Assembly (NCBI GenBank): GCA_017416845.1
Contig: JAFQBA010000089.1
Location: 1-55,004, forward strand
Direction: 5' to 3'
Length of the DNA stretch: 55,004 nt
From: Clostridia bacterium
GTDB taxonomy: Bacteria > Bacillota > Clostridia > UMGS1810
The position numbers were made by a program, and so were the translations under genes. This document shows positions 34,630 to 43,900 of the stretch, piece after piece (the first letter of the stretch is position 1; every line of letters begins with the position of its first letter). A model generated the notes under the pieces. That model did no database searches and was not told where the DNA came from. It saw nothing but the letters and a program-made list of their open reading frames with translations.

Positions 34630-35529
34630 TTATTTGACCTTTACATAATCAAATTTGCCTTGCGACATATGGTTTTTGACGATTTTAAGTTTGAACACAT
34701 CTTTGGAAATTATCCAGTTTTCCGTAATAATTTTTTTGTCTTCAATTTTATATCCCGCTTCAAGCTCTTCACTAATCCATTTTTCAATTTTCAAACAATC
34801 GTCATACTTATCGAGCTGTCTGTATATCGGAGTTCTTGTATAATCCGAAAATTGGCGTACAAGCTTTATGGCAAGGTAAATTATTATAATTCCGAGAACC
34901 GCACAAAAAACAACATCAATCCATTCGCTTTCCATTTCAAGACCTCGTATATCAAGCATATATTCGCATATTTCCTCGCCGGGTTCAAAAAATTCGCTGT
35001 TTGCAATATCATGTTTTACAATAAGGGGAATACGGGTAAAAATCCCGTCTACAACATCACCATCGCTGAGCACATGATGAGGATAGGCAAGCAAAACAAC
35101 CTTCTTACCTTCAATGTCCGCCGTATAAACAACCGATGAAACCTGTTTTTTGGTTCCTTTGGTGCCGGTTTGAGTAACGGAATTGGTATACTGAATATCC
35201 GTCTTTTCTACATCTGTCACAGGTATATGAAATTCATATTTGTCATCCTGCCAGTACGACCATGCGCGCACGCTGTAAGAGGGAATAGTCGTATCATCAT
35301 TACGATGTATCTCAACTTCCTGACTGACCTGTACCGTCCCTGCCTCCAGGCGAAAGCTCTCTGCATCAAAATCAACCGCCCCTTGAAAATAATTTATGAT
35401 ATATGGCTTACACCAAAGAAAATAAAGAATAAGAACGGCTATAAGAATCAACTCTATAACAACAAATTTTATACGGTATTTTTTCATGTATATGCTGATA
35501 ATATCTTTGGAAACATTTTTTTCTTTCAT
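34630..35529 (-). CDS. Unknown membrane protein coupled to rsmI
   Basis: I do not recognise this 299-aa protein. It has two likely membrane helices, near residues 20-42 (IKFVVIELILIAVLILYFLW) and 201-223 (VVFCAVLGIIIIYLAIKLV). The 150 residues between them would be outside the cell and are rich in beta strands (VQVSQEVEIHRNDDTTIPSY, VVYTADIEGKKVVLLAYP). The C-terminal 75 residues are cytosolic, charged and read like a small alpha/beta domain. The ATG overlaps the rsmI stop (ATGA) and AAGGAGG precedes it, so it is made from the same mRNA. An envelope sensor or assembly factor is possible. Confidence 0.75.
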   Translation of the reverse strand: MKEKNVSKDIISIYMKKYRIKFVVIELILIAVLILYFLWCKPYIINYFQGAVDFDAESFRLEAGTVQVSQEVEIHRNDDTTIPSYSVRAWSYWQDDKYEFHIPVTDVEKTDIQYTNSVTQTGTKGTKKQVSSVVYTADIEGKKVVLLAYPHHVLSDGDVVDGIFTRIPLIVKHDIANSEFFEPGEEICEYMLDIRGLEMESEWIDVVFCAVLGIIIIYLAIKLVRQFSDYTRTPIYRQLDKYDDCLKIEKWISEELEAGYKIEDKKIITENWIISKDVFKLKIVKNHMSQGKFDYVKVK

Positions 35530-36380
35530 TGTGTATCCTCCTTAATAAGTTGATTATATATATCCCTTTTCGAAAGTCCGCGTTCCTTTGCGGCAATCTT
35601 CATGGCGTCCTTCTTTTCATGTCCTGAATCCATAAGCATTTTAACATGCTCTGCAATTGACATTTCATCTGCAAGCTGTCTTTGCTCATCTTTGATTTCA
35701 TCCTTGTTTTTTCCCTCGACTATGAGAACATATTCCCCTTTGGGAGCGGTTTCTTCATAAAAAGCGATGGCTTCATCGATAGTTGTAAACTTACACTCTT
35801 CATGAATTTTTGTAAGTTCACGAACTATAGACAAGGATCGGTTCCCAAAATACTTTCTCATGTCGTTAAGCGTTCTCACAAGTTTGTGAGGAGCTTCATA
35901 AAAAATAAGCGTGTGCGAATCGTCCTTTACACTTTCAAGATGTTCATAACGGCTCTTTTTATTCATGGATAAAAAACCTTCGAAGGCAAAGCGAGCTGTA
36001 TTTTGACCCGAAATAATAAGAGCGTTTATAAGTGCAACACTTCCCGGAACAGGAACAACCCTTACCCCTTCTCCAATACACATTTTGACAAGATCCTCAC
36101 CGGGGTCAGAAATCGCCGGAGTGCCTGCATCTGTAATCAAGGCAACATTTTTGCCGGATTTTATTTCATTTATGATATATTGACCTTTTTCTTTTCTGTT
36201 ATGTTCAAAATAGCTTGTAAGCGGCTTGTGAATATCGAAATGGGTGAGAAGCTTTTTTGAATGTCTCGTATCTTCACAAGCTATAAGATCACATTCCCGC
36301 AAAGTATTGAGACATCTCACGGTAATGTCATCAAGATTTCCTATAGGCGTAGCACATAAATATAAAACTCCGGATTCCAT
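35526..36380 (-). CDS. rsmI: 16S rRNA 2'-O-methyltransferase RsmI
   Basis: A 284-aa SAM-dependent enzyme that 2'-O-methylates C1402 of 16S rRNA. Typical motifs are LYLCATPIGNLDDITVRCL (about 6), CEDTRHSKKLL (about 35), LITDAGTPAISDPGEDLV (about 80), VPGSVALINALIISG (about 104) and FEGFLS (about 122). The C-terminal helical segment (KKDAMKIAAKERGLSKRDIY) is standard. AAAGGGGAA precedes the ATG. It lies 27 bp after trmN6. Confidence 0.95.
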   Translation of the reverse strand: MESGVLYLCATPIGNLDDITVRCLNTLRECDLIACEDTRHSKKLLTHFDIHKPLTSYFEHNRKEKGQYIINEIKSGKNVALITDAGTPAISDPGEDLVKMCIGEGVRVVPVPGSVALINALIISGQNTARFAFEGFLSMNKKSRYEHLESVKDDSHTLIFYEAPHKLVRTLNDMRKYFGNRSLSIVRELTKIHEECKFTTIDEAIAFYEETAPKGEYVLIVEGKNKDEIKDEQRQLADEMSIAEHVKMLMDSGHEKKDAMKIAAKERGLSKRDIYNQLIKEDTQ

Positions 36381-36407
36381 TCTTATTCCCCTTTCACAAG
36401 CACAAAA

Positions 36408-37079
36408 TCATATATTAACGTAAACAGGCGCTTCAATTTTAAGATTCGGCTCTGCCCCTTTCATGGCTTCAATCATGATAAGTCTCGGTGGTTTTTGCGG
36501 ATTCGGATGAATAAATGCAAGACGCTTCGGCTCCAATTTATGACTTCTGAGTTCAAAAAGGCAGTCACAAAGCCTGTCCGCACGGTATACCATATAAAAA
36601 TGACCGCCAAATTTGAGTATGGCATCAGCAGCCTCAATCACTTCGCTGAGATTGGTACAAATTTCATGACGCGCAATCGCCTTTGGCTCATGAGGATTTT
36701 GAAACCCTGCCGAGGCACTCATATAAGGCGGATTGCATGTAACGACATCCACACTTCCTGCCGGAAAATAGCTTAGAACATTTTTTATGTCATCACAAAT
36801 AACTTCCAGCCTTGTGCCGAGAGAATTAATTTCCACATTCTTTTTTGCAAGCTCAAAGGAACACTCCTGAAGCTCTATACCATAGAATTTCTTTGCCTTC
36901 GTCTTCGCACTCATAAGAATTGGTATAACTGCTCCGCCGGTGCATAAATCCACCACTGTATCACTGCTTTTTGCCCTTGCAAAATCTGACAAAAGCACCG
37001 AATCCGTCCCAAAACAAAAAAGCTCCGAATCCTGAATGATTTTTAAATTTGCTATTCCTAAATCTTCACATCTTTGCAT
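36408..37079 (-). CDS. trmN6: TrmN6-like tRNA1(Val) adenine-N6-methyltransferase
   Basis: A 223-aa class I methyltransferase of the YfiC/YabB group that methylates A37 of tRNA1(Val). The SAM-binding region is VVDLCTGGAVIPILMSAK (about 41) and the catalytic motif VVTCNPPYMSAS (NPPY, about 110). The N-terminus (QDSELFCFGTDSVLLSDFA) is typical. In Firmicutes this gene usually precedes rsmI (yabB-yazA-yabC), as here. A strong promoter lies upstream at 37176-37204. Confidence 0.9.
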   Translation of the reverse strand: MQRCEDLGIANLKIIQDSELFCFGTDSVLLSDFARAKSSDTVVDLCTGGAVIPILMSAKTKAKKFYGIELQECSFELAKKNVEINSLGTRLEVICDDIKNVLSYFPAGSVDVVTCNPPYMSASAGFQNPHEPKAIARHEICTNLSEVIEAADAILKFGGHFYMVYRADRLCDCLFELRSHKLEPKRLAFIHPNPQKPPRLIMIEAMKGAEPNLKIEAPVYVNI

Positions 37080-37175
37080 ATTTATATCCTCTGAACGTTT
37101 TATGTAATTCTAATGTATTTTACAACTGATGTCAACCGAATTCACAAAAAAGTTACATTTTGCTTTTAACACTTA

Positions 37176-37204
37176 ATTATATCACAATATTCATATGTTG
37201 TCAA
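37176..37204 (-). promoter_or_regulatory. Consensus promoter of trmN6-rsmI-membrane gene
   Basis: On the - strand: perfect TTGACA (37199-37204), 17-bp spacer, perfect TATAAT (37176-37181). It lies just past the ferredoxin terminator, so the two transcripts are separate. Confidence 0.8.
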
Positions 37205-37206
37205 AA

Positions 37207-37240
37207 CAAAATGCGGCATAGCAAAAGCTACACCGCATAA
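37207..37240 (-). terminator. Intrinsic terminator of the ferredoxin gene
   Basis: ATGCGGCATAGC (37211-37222) and GCTACACCGCAT (37227-37238) form a 12-bp stem with one mismatch and a 4-base loop, followed on the - strand by TTTTGTTTT. It lies 26 bp after the ferredoxin stop. Confidence 0.8.
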
Positions 37241-37263
37241 TGCAAATTAATTAAATTTTGTAA

Positions 37264-37434
37264 TTATTCCTGAACAGGAGCACCTACGGGGCAAACACCT
37301 GCGCATGCACCGCAATCGAGACATTCGTCTGCATTGATAACATATTTGCCATCGCCTTCAGAAATAGCAGATACGGGGCATTCAGCTTCGCAAGCGCCAC
37401 AGCTGATGCAATCATCACTGATAACATATGCCAT
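37264..37434 (-). CDS. 2[4Fe-4S] ferredoxin
   Basis: A 56-aa clostridial-type ferredoxin, MAYVISDDCISCGACEAECP then a second half. The two cluster motifs are CISCGACEAECP (residues 9-20) and CLDCGACAGVCP (38-49), each CxxCxxCxxxCP. It carries low-potential electrons, for example between pyruvate:ferredoxin oxidoreductase and [FeFe]-hydrogenase. AAGGAGGTG precedes the ATG. It has its own promoter (37493-37521) and terminator (37207-37240), so it is a single-gene unit beside ricT. Confidence 0.93.
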   Translation of the reverse strand: MAYVISDDCISCGACEAECPVSAISEGDGKYVINADECLDCGACAGVCPVGAPVQE

Positions 37435-37492
37435 CGGGAATACACCTCCTTAAAAATGTGCGCAATAAATGCATTGCTAACACTTGTTTACC

Positions 37493-37521
37493 ATTATAAC
37501 AATGTTTTCGACAAAAATCAA
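37493..37521 (-). promoter_or_regulatory. Promoter of the ferredoxin gene
   Basis: On the - strand: TTGATT (37516-37521), 17-bp spacer, perfect TATAAT (37493-37498). The transcription start would be about 50 bases before the ATG. Confidence 0.7.
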
Positions 37522-37529
37522 GTGTTTTA

Positions 37530-38402
37530 TCAATCTTTTTCAAGTTTCTTGAGTTCTGCCATATCGATTTTCTCATCATTTTTTATGACAGTCTTTTTAA
37601 GAATCTTAACTTCTTCAACTTTATAATCCTTCAGTTCTTTTTCCTCACCCTTTTCAACAGCAACTGTCACAATTCCCTTGAGAGGAGAAACTGCCGTCAC
37701 CTGACCCTTTCCGTCTTCGGTTTTTACAATTGAACCCACACCGGGAGTTGTCTTTGCAATTGATTCATAAACCTCCTGCTCATGTTTGAGACAACACATA
37801 AGTCTGCCGCATGTGCCGGAAATCTTTGTGGGATTGAGGGAAAGATTTTGCTCTTTAGCCATCTTTATGGATACCGGTGCAAAATCACTCAGGAAAAGAT
37901 TACAACATAACTGTCTGCCGCAAATTCCCAAGCCGCCCATCATTTTAGACTCATCACGGACACCAATCTGACGAAGCTCTATGCGGGTTTTGAACACGCC
38001 GGCAAGATCTCTCACAAGGTCTCTGAAATCCACTCTGCCATCAGCCGTGAAATAAAACAGAACCTTGTTGTGATCGAATGTATATTCAACATCTATAAGC
38101 TTCATATCAAGATTGTGACTGCGGATTTTTTCCTGACAAACCTCAAAAGCTTCTCTTTCTCTTTCTTTATTTTCTTCCATTGCCTTTTCATCAGCATCGT
38201 TTGCTTTTCGAAGAATTTTTTTTAGGGGAGGAACAATTTCATCATCAGTAACACTCTTTTTGCCGATAACTACTGTCCCGAATTCGACTCCGCGGGATGT
38301 TTCCACAATAACATGGTCTCCGCTTTTTAAAACAAGATTACCCGCATCGAAATAATATATTTTACCGACGCTCTTAAATCTTATTCCTGTAACATCTATC
38401 AT
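37530..38402 (-). CDS. ricT: PSP1-domain protein RicT (YaaT)
   Basis: A 290-aa PSP1-domain protein. Cysteine pairs typical of RicT occur in MGGLGICGRQLCCNLFLS (about 155-172) and SGTCGRLMCCLKHEQE (about 195-210). In B. subtilis RicT joins RicA and RicF to hold Fe-S clusters and guide RNase Y. The C-terminal part (VKTEDGKGQVTAVSPLKGIV) is a small barrel; the Lys/Glu-rich end is shorter than in some relatives. It lies directly after holB, the standard holB-yaaT order. GGAG precedes the ATG. Confidence 0.92.
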   Translation of the reverse strand: MIDVTGIRFKSVGKIYYFDAGNLVLKSGDHVIVETSRGVEFGTVVIGKKSVTDDEIVPPLKKILRKANDADEKAMEENKEREREAFEVCQEKIRSHNLDMKLIDVEYTFDHNKVLFYFTADGRVDFRDLVRDLAGVFKTRIELRQIGVRDESKMMGGLGICGRQLCCNLFLSDFAPVSIKMAKEQNLSLNPTKISGTCGRLMCCLKHEQEVYESIAKTTPGVGSIVKTEDGKGQVTAVSPLKGIVTVAVEKGEEKELKDYKVEEVKILKKTVIKNDEKIDMAELKKLEKD

Positions 38403-38423
38403 CTGGTTTCTCCTTGATTTATA

Positions 38424-39380
38424 TTAACGCCCAAACAGCGCGCTCAGTTTCATAAACAAAGTAAGGATTTGCATGTTTACGTTTTCATTATTTTTTAAAT
38501 TTGCATTCATTGTTCCGCAAAATTGTACAATTTTCAATGTTTGACTCAAAGTAAGTGTATCTGACAATTCCTTTATCTCATTTTGCTTATCAGTGTTTAC
38601 AATTTGGGAAGCAAGATTGTTTTTATGATAAAGAACGTCCCTCGCAAGCAATGTCATGGCATCAAACATCGCCCCCATACGTTCCTTGTGGGAGACAAAA
38701 TCATCTACTGCTTCATAAACTCCGTCTGCACTGCGACTGACATTTATCAATGCTTTTACAGCAATATTCCTCGCAATCTTAAACCCATCATCCGCACAAA
38801 TTGATTTGAGAACACCGGGATTTCCCATACAACAGTTATAAATAAAAGAATCTGAAGCTGTCAGAGGGAACGCATTGCAAAGCTCCTCTTTTGTCCACGG
38901 AAGAAGTTCAAGCATCATAACTCTTGAGAGTATTGTGGGTAAAATATTGTTAACATTGTCGCACAGCAGCACAAAAACAACATAGTAAGGCGGCTCCTCA
39001 ATTATTTTAAGAAGCGCATTCTGACAGGCGGGTTCCAAAAGCTGTGCACTTTCTATAGTAACAAGCTTATAACTCCCGCCTGCAGGTTTTTCATGTAATT
39101 TTTTTATAAGTTCTCTTATGGTTTTAATTTCATAGCGATTTTTTTCATTGGGGGAAAGACGAATTATGTCGAAATTTGCGCCGGCAAGCGTAGTTTTGCA
39201 ACCATCGCAAATTCCGCAGCCTGTACCGTCACTGCATGAAAAATAAAGCTCAATTTGCCGGCTGATATGCTTTTTGCCGACTCCGTGAGGTCCTTTTAAA
39301 ATATACGCATGTCTCAACGTATTGTTTTTAATTGAATTTTCAAAATATGATGCTATCTTTTGTTGACAGAACGAAAGCAT
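38424..39380 (-). CDS. holB: DNA polymerase III delta' subunit
   Basis: A 318-aa clamp-loader subunit of the replisome. It has the zinc-binding cysteines CSDGTGCGICDGC (about 49-61), a P-loop-like GPHGVGKKH (about 30) and conserved LLKIIEEPP and ILSRVMMLEL segments. The SRC motif reads SRV, as it often does in delta' subunits. It begins 2 bp after darA and is followed by ricT, the usual darA-holB-yaaT order of Firmicutes. Confidence 0.9.
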   Translation of the reverse strand: MLSFCQQKIASYFENSIKNNTLRHAYILKGPHGVGKKHISRQIELYFSCSDGTGCGICDGCKTTLAGANFDIIRLSPNEKNRYEIKTIRELIKKLHEKPAGGSYKLVTIESAQLLEPACQNALLKIIEEPPYYVVFVLLCDNVNNILPTILSRVMMLELLPWTKEELCNAFPLTASDSFIYNCCMGNPGVLKSICADDGFKIARNIAVKALINVSRSADGVYEAVDDFVSHKERMGAMFDAMTLLARDVLYHKNNLASQIVNTDKQNEIKELSDTLTLSQTLKIVQFCGTMNANLKNNENVNMQILTLFMKLSALFGR

Positions 39381-39382
39381 TA

Positions 39383-39709
39383 TTATACCTTTTCAAATCT
39401 GTCTACATCAAGCACAAAGATTGTTGCACCGCCAATTTGAACCTCAATCGGATAAGGTGTGAAAGATGCAGATGCACCCATGGGCATGGGAGAGGCAGTA
39501 ATTTGTTTTCTTCTCTGACTCTTCGCTTTGATAATATCTATAACTTCCTGAACTTTTTCGTCTTCGGTACCAATGAGCAGTGTCATATTTCCTGCTTTCA
39601 GAAATCCACCCGTTGTTGCAAGTTTGGTAACCGAAAAACCAGCCTTGGAAAGAGCGCCAAGGACCTTGTTACCATCTTCATCATTTACAATTGCAAGAAT
39701 TAATTTCAT
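39383..39709 (-). CDS. darA: Cyclic-di-AMP receptor DarA (PstA/YaaQ)
   Basis: A 108-aa PII-like trimeric protein that binds cyclic-di-AMP. It shows MKLILAIVNDEDGNKVLGAL, KLATTGGFLKAGNMTLLIG (about 29-47) and VDIDRF-like VLDVDRFEKV at the end, with the expanded B-loop region about 65-90. Length is normal. AGGAG precedes the ATG. It is first in the darA-holB-ricT unit, with a promoter at 39731-39759. Confidence 0.93.
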   Translation of the reverse strand: MKLILAIVNDEDGNKVLGALSKAGFSVTKLATTGGFLKAGNMTLLIGTEDEKVQEVIDIIKAKSQRRKQITASPMPMGASASFTPYPIEVQIGGATIFVLDVDRFEKV

Positions 39710-39730
39710 AATATCACTCTCCTTTATTAC

Positions 39731-39759
39731 ATTATATAATGAAATGCTGATAAAATCAA
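39731..39759 (-). promoter_or_regulatory. Promoter of darA-holB-ricT
   Basis: On the - strand: TTGATT (39754-39759), 17-bp spacer, TATAAT (39731-39736), about 20 bases before the darA start. Confidence 0.7.
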
Positions 39760-39796
39760 GAAAAATATTTTTTCACAGCAAATATTTTGTTTCCTA

Positions 39797-39825
39797 TTGA
39801 ATTTGGCTGAGTTTTGATATATAAT
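39797..39825 (+). promoter_or_regulatory. Promoter of apbE
   Basis: TTGAAT (39797-39802), 17-bp spacer, perfect TATAAT (39820-39825), divergent from the darA promoter. Confidence 0.7.
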
Positions 39826-39869
39826 CAAATGACAAATTCAAATGTTAAACTGCTGTTTTATATAAGGAG

Positions 39870-40871
39870 ATGATTATTCTGAAAAAGACATTTTCTTTAA
39901 TGTTAATACTCTTACTAATTGCAACATCTTTCCCGGGATGTCGTGAGAAAGAGAAAAAAGCCACAGAAACCGCCATGTGCCTTGACACAATTGTCACTGT
40001 CACCTGCTATGCAGACACACAGGAAAAAGCCGACAAAGCAGCTAAAGCGGCAATTTCAGAGGTGCAAAGAATTGAGCTTTTGCTAAGCGCCTACATTGAA
40101 ACCTCGGATATATATCAAATAAATCAAAACGCAGCAACCACTCCCGTCAAAGTGTCTGACGAAACTGTGTCGGTTCTTTCAAAAGCTCTTGATTTCTGCG
40201 AAAAGACAAGCGGTGCCTTTGACATAACCATAAAGCCACTTGTAGAGCTTTGGAACATAAAAGCGGAAAATCCGCAAGTTCCCACCGATGAACAGATTGG
40301 TGCTGCTCGTGACAAAGTCGACTACAAATCTGTTGTAATTGAAGACGGATACGTAAGATTTTTGAAAGAGGGCATGAAAATCGACCTTGGCGGTGCTGCA
40401 AAAGGATATGCGGCAGACAAGGTTTTTGAGGTGCTTAAAAAGCACGGAATCAAAAACGCTCTCATTGACCTTGGCGGAAATATCTATGCCATGGGGCGGT
40501 CCGAGAGTGATGCTCCGTGGAAAATCGGACTTCAGGATCCCGACAAGGAAAGAGGCGAACATTTTTATGTGATGGAGCTCTCGGACAAAACATGCGTAAC
40601 ATCAGGTTCCTACGAACGTTATTTTGAAAAAGACGGAAAAATATATCATCACATCATCGACCCCGAAACCGGATATCCGGCAGACGGAAATCTTTTGAGC
40701 GTGAGTGTTTCGGGAGATTCGTCCTTTGAGGCAGACATGCTCTCAACTGCAATTTTTGTTATGGGAACAGAAGAATTTGAAAAAATAAAAAGCAATTTTA
40801 ACTATGATAAATATGTTGTTGTTACAAACAATAACGGTACATCAAATCATGCCGTTTATGAAAAACAGTAA
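39870..40871 (+). CDS. apbE: FAD:protein FMN transferase ApbE (lipoprotein)
   Basis: A 333-aa enzyme that attaches FMN to threonine of target flavoproteins such as Rnf or Nqr subunits, outside the membrane. A lipoprotein signal with the lipobox SFPGC (Cys near residue 24) anchors it. The FAD/Mg site shows MKIDLGGAAKGYAADKV (about 169), LIDLGGNIYAMG (about 200) and CVTSGSYERYF (about 240), then IIDPETGYPAD and the metal aspartate in ADMLSTAIFVMG. AAGGAG directly abuts the ATG at 39870, so a downstream CTG at 39879, which keeps the signal peptide, may be the real start. The target protein is not in the window. Confidence 0.92.
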   Translation: MIILKKTFSLMLILLLIATSFPGCREKEKKATETAMCLDTIVTVTCYADTQEKADKAAKAAISEVQRIELLLSAYIETSDIYQINQNAATTPVKVSDETVSVLSKALDFCEKTSGAFDITIKPLVELWNIKAENPQVPTDEQIGAARDKVDYKSVVIEDGYVRFLKEGMKIDLGGAAKGYAADKVFEVLKKHGIKNALIDLGGNIYAMGRSESDAPWKIGLQDPDKERGEHFYVMELSDKTCVTSGSYERYFEKDGKIYHHIIDPETGYPADGNLLSVSVSGDSSFEADMLSTAIFVMGTEEFEKIKSNFNYDKYVVVTNNNGTSNHAVYEKQ

Positions 40872-40915
40872 CAATCGATTTTTCCGATGTATAGAAACGA
40901 AGTTCCCTATACATC

Positions 40916-40953
40916 AAAAAAACAACAGTCCCATACGAGACTGTTGTTTTTTT
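40916..40953. terminator. Bidirectional terminator between apbE and the lyase gene
   Basis: AAAAAAACAACAGTC (40916-40930) and GACTGTTGTTTTTTT (40939-40953) form a 15-bp stem with an 8-base loop and T runs on both strands. It ends the convergent apbE and S-layer/lyase transcripts. Confidence 0.88.
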
Positions 40954-40961
40954 GTTAAAAA

Positions 40962-43900
40962 TTATTTCTTTGTATATGCCCTGAATTCAGTGATTGAGTT
41001 CCACTGATCCTTACTGGTACCATAGCAGTTAAGTCTGATATAACGTGCTTCAACATCTTTGAGTTCGAAATATTCAAAGTCTGTGGAAATACCGCAGGTT
41101 TCAATAACCTTAACAGTTTCCCAGGTCTTCTTGTCGTTGGAAACCTGAATATCCATATATGTGCTTCTTGCATCACCGCCGTACATTGCAAGGGCAATGT
41201 ATGAAACCTTAACCTTGTCTTCAAGCTGGAATGTGATATTCTGTCTTGCTTTTGCAGACCAACGGGTTTGCATATTTTTGTCGATGGTGTTATCGGGAAT
41301 GTTACCGTCGTGGCTGGAAGCGGTTACACCGACAACTCCCACTTCCTTGTTATCGGCACCGATTTCAAAGATAGCCTCAATAACTTCGGGAAGTTCAAAG
41401 AGATAGGATGTGATTTTTCCTGTTTCCTTGTTTTTGAGAACCACATATTTTTCTGTTTTAGCATCGTTTTCCTTGTAGGAAATTTCATACTTGGAATCGG
41501 CAACAGCCTTAATTTCCGAAGGCATAACATCAACCTTGTAGCATCTGTTTGCAGGATTAAATTCTGCAAATTCCACACCGTCAAAGAGGATTTTTTCAGC
41601 CTTATCAAGGGGAGCAAACTCACCTTCGGGAATTGTCCACTGATCAAGAGGTGTGATTTCGCCTGCTGGCTCGGGAAGCTCTTCCTCTGTGAGGTAGGGA
41701 GTAAATTCAAGACGGAGGTTGAAATCCTTTACACCGTCAAAGTGAATCGCAAGACGTCTGATGTCTTTTACAATTCGGTTTCCTTCCATCTGGGGAGAGG
41801 TGGGAAGGGGAGTTGCACTCATGATGCTTGCTTTGTAGGGAACATCGCAAAGGATGTTGATGCGAAGTTTCTTACCGCCGTTATTACAGTATACTGTTTT
41901 GCCGTCGTCGGAAAGCTTGATGTCACATTTGTTGAGATTATAGAAAGCATAAACCTCTTCTTCCTTATTCAGATGAACCTCATCCTGAACAACCATCTGT
42001 GTTCTGTCGTTTCCAAACATTATACCTCGCTTGTAGGAAGCAGCGGTTGTCACATAGGTGTTAGTGAGGTCTGTGATTGCATAAGCTCCGCGGGGCATTG
42101 ACTTGTAGGTGTTGATGGTGTCACCGGGGCGAACTCTGTGACCGCCCTCAAGACCCGGATCAATTACAAGACATGAGTTTGCTTCGGCACGGGAGAAGTA
42201 ATAACGCCATCTCTTGCCGTCCTGAGCAGAACCCCAGTAGCCGTCGAGGGAGTAGTTGTCACGACCCATGTTGGTTATCCACTGATGACCGAAGGCCTCA
42301 AGTCCGAGAGTACCGGAGTTCATGACACCGTGAGTTTCGCCGGCATCCTGAACAAACATACCGCAATATATTTCCTGATTGCCCTCCCAGGTGTTGCGGA
42401 AGGTAACCTGGTCGTTGTTTCTGAAGAAGTTGTCAAGGGCAAAAGACGATGCTTCAACTGTTGAGTAGTCAAAGTCGAGGTCATATGCAAGACAAGTCCA
42501 CACATAGTCAGAAGTGTTGTCAAGACAGTATTTCTGAAGCTCACGGTTGCCGTTTATGAGAGCAAGCTCATAGAGAGCTGCAGTGGGTCTTTTGCCTTCA
42601 TAGGTACCGTCGTTGATTGTGAACATATAGGTTGATGATGAACCATAGATGGGATAGTTGACAATGCTCTTTAGGCACTGAAGATCGGAAAGTCCGTAGG
42701 ATGTGCCGAGAGCTTTTTCCATACCGAGAAGCCATTTTGCCATGTAGGGACCCGTGTAACCCCAGTAACCCAAGGATTCATACCATGCACCGTCGGGATA
42801 CCAACGTTCAACAACGGGTTTCATATATTCAAAGTCACCCTGCATAATAGCAGTTGAATAGTCAATGTCCACATCGGCAATTGCCATTGCACCGAGGAAG
42901 GTGTAGGTGTTGTCGAGAAGGGCATGGTTGTTGGAGTTCCAGTAAAAAGCATAGAAGCCTTCGCTGTATTTGGAGCTTCCCTTATTGGTCATCATGTCAT
43001 ACATGGTGTCGTAGTGAAGTCTTTTGAGTCCTTCAATTGTTTTGTCTCGCTTATCCTGCTCCATCCAGTTATACAGCCAGTCATAACCGATTGCACAACC
43101 GAAAACAAGCTGGTTGTTATCGATGTACTGTGATGTGCCCCATGTAGGGAGATTAAGGAGTGCATCCATTTCTGCCCAGGCACGGTCTGCATATCTTTCA
43201 TCGCCTGTCATCTGATAGGCAAAAGCGTTATAGATGATTGCATTTTTCGCTTCATCACCACGGGAGTTGTAGGCACCCTCAAGGATTGTGTCGGTGTTTG
43301 ACACACCTTTGGTGATATAGTTTTCACATCTTTCCGTGATGGAAGCAAACCATTTTTTGAGGTAGGGATCTTTGTCGAGATTGTCCCTCACTCTGTCAAA
43401 GTCTGCCTGAGAAGCAAACATCCATGGGTGACCCTTTGCAACGGTGGGAGCAAGGTCTGCCTTGAACTGTGCCGCAGTTACAACAGGATATTTAAAGCCA
43501 ATCTGACCTTTGATGTAGGGCTCTTCTTCGGTTATGCGAAGAGTGGGGCGGTCAGCCTTGTTTGAAGATTCGTTTGAAAAAAGTGTTACAACAGAACCGG
43601 AGTATTCAACAAAGAATACAATTTCCTTTTGACCTTTTTCAAGAGCTTCTCTCACATAATCGGTGATTGCAACCATAGCGGTTGTTTTACCGAGTTTTTT
43701 AAGCTGGAAAGAGGTGAGCATATATGCACTTTCTCTTGTTCCGTCGGGAGTACCGAGAAAGGTGAGAGCTGTACCTTCAAAGGCATTTCTCACAGTGAGG
43801 GAAAGCACACTGCCGCCAAATTCTTTTCCGGCAAATTGTGATATATCAAACTTTATTTCGGCATATCTTTTGTAAACAGAACCCACAAAGAGGGTTTCTT

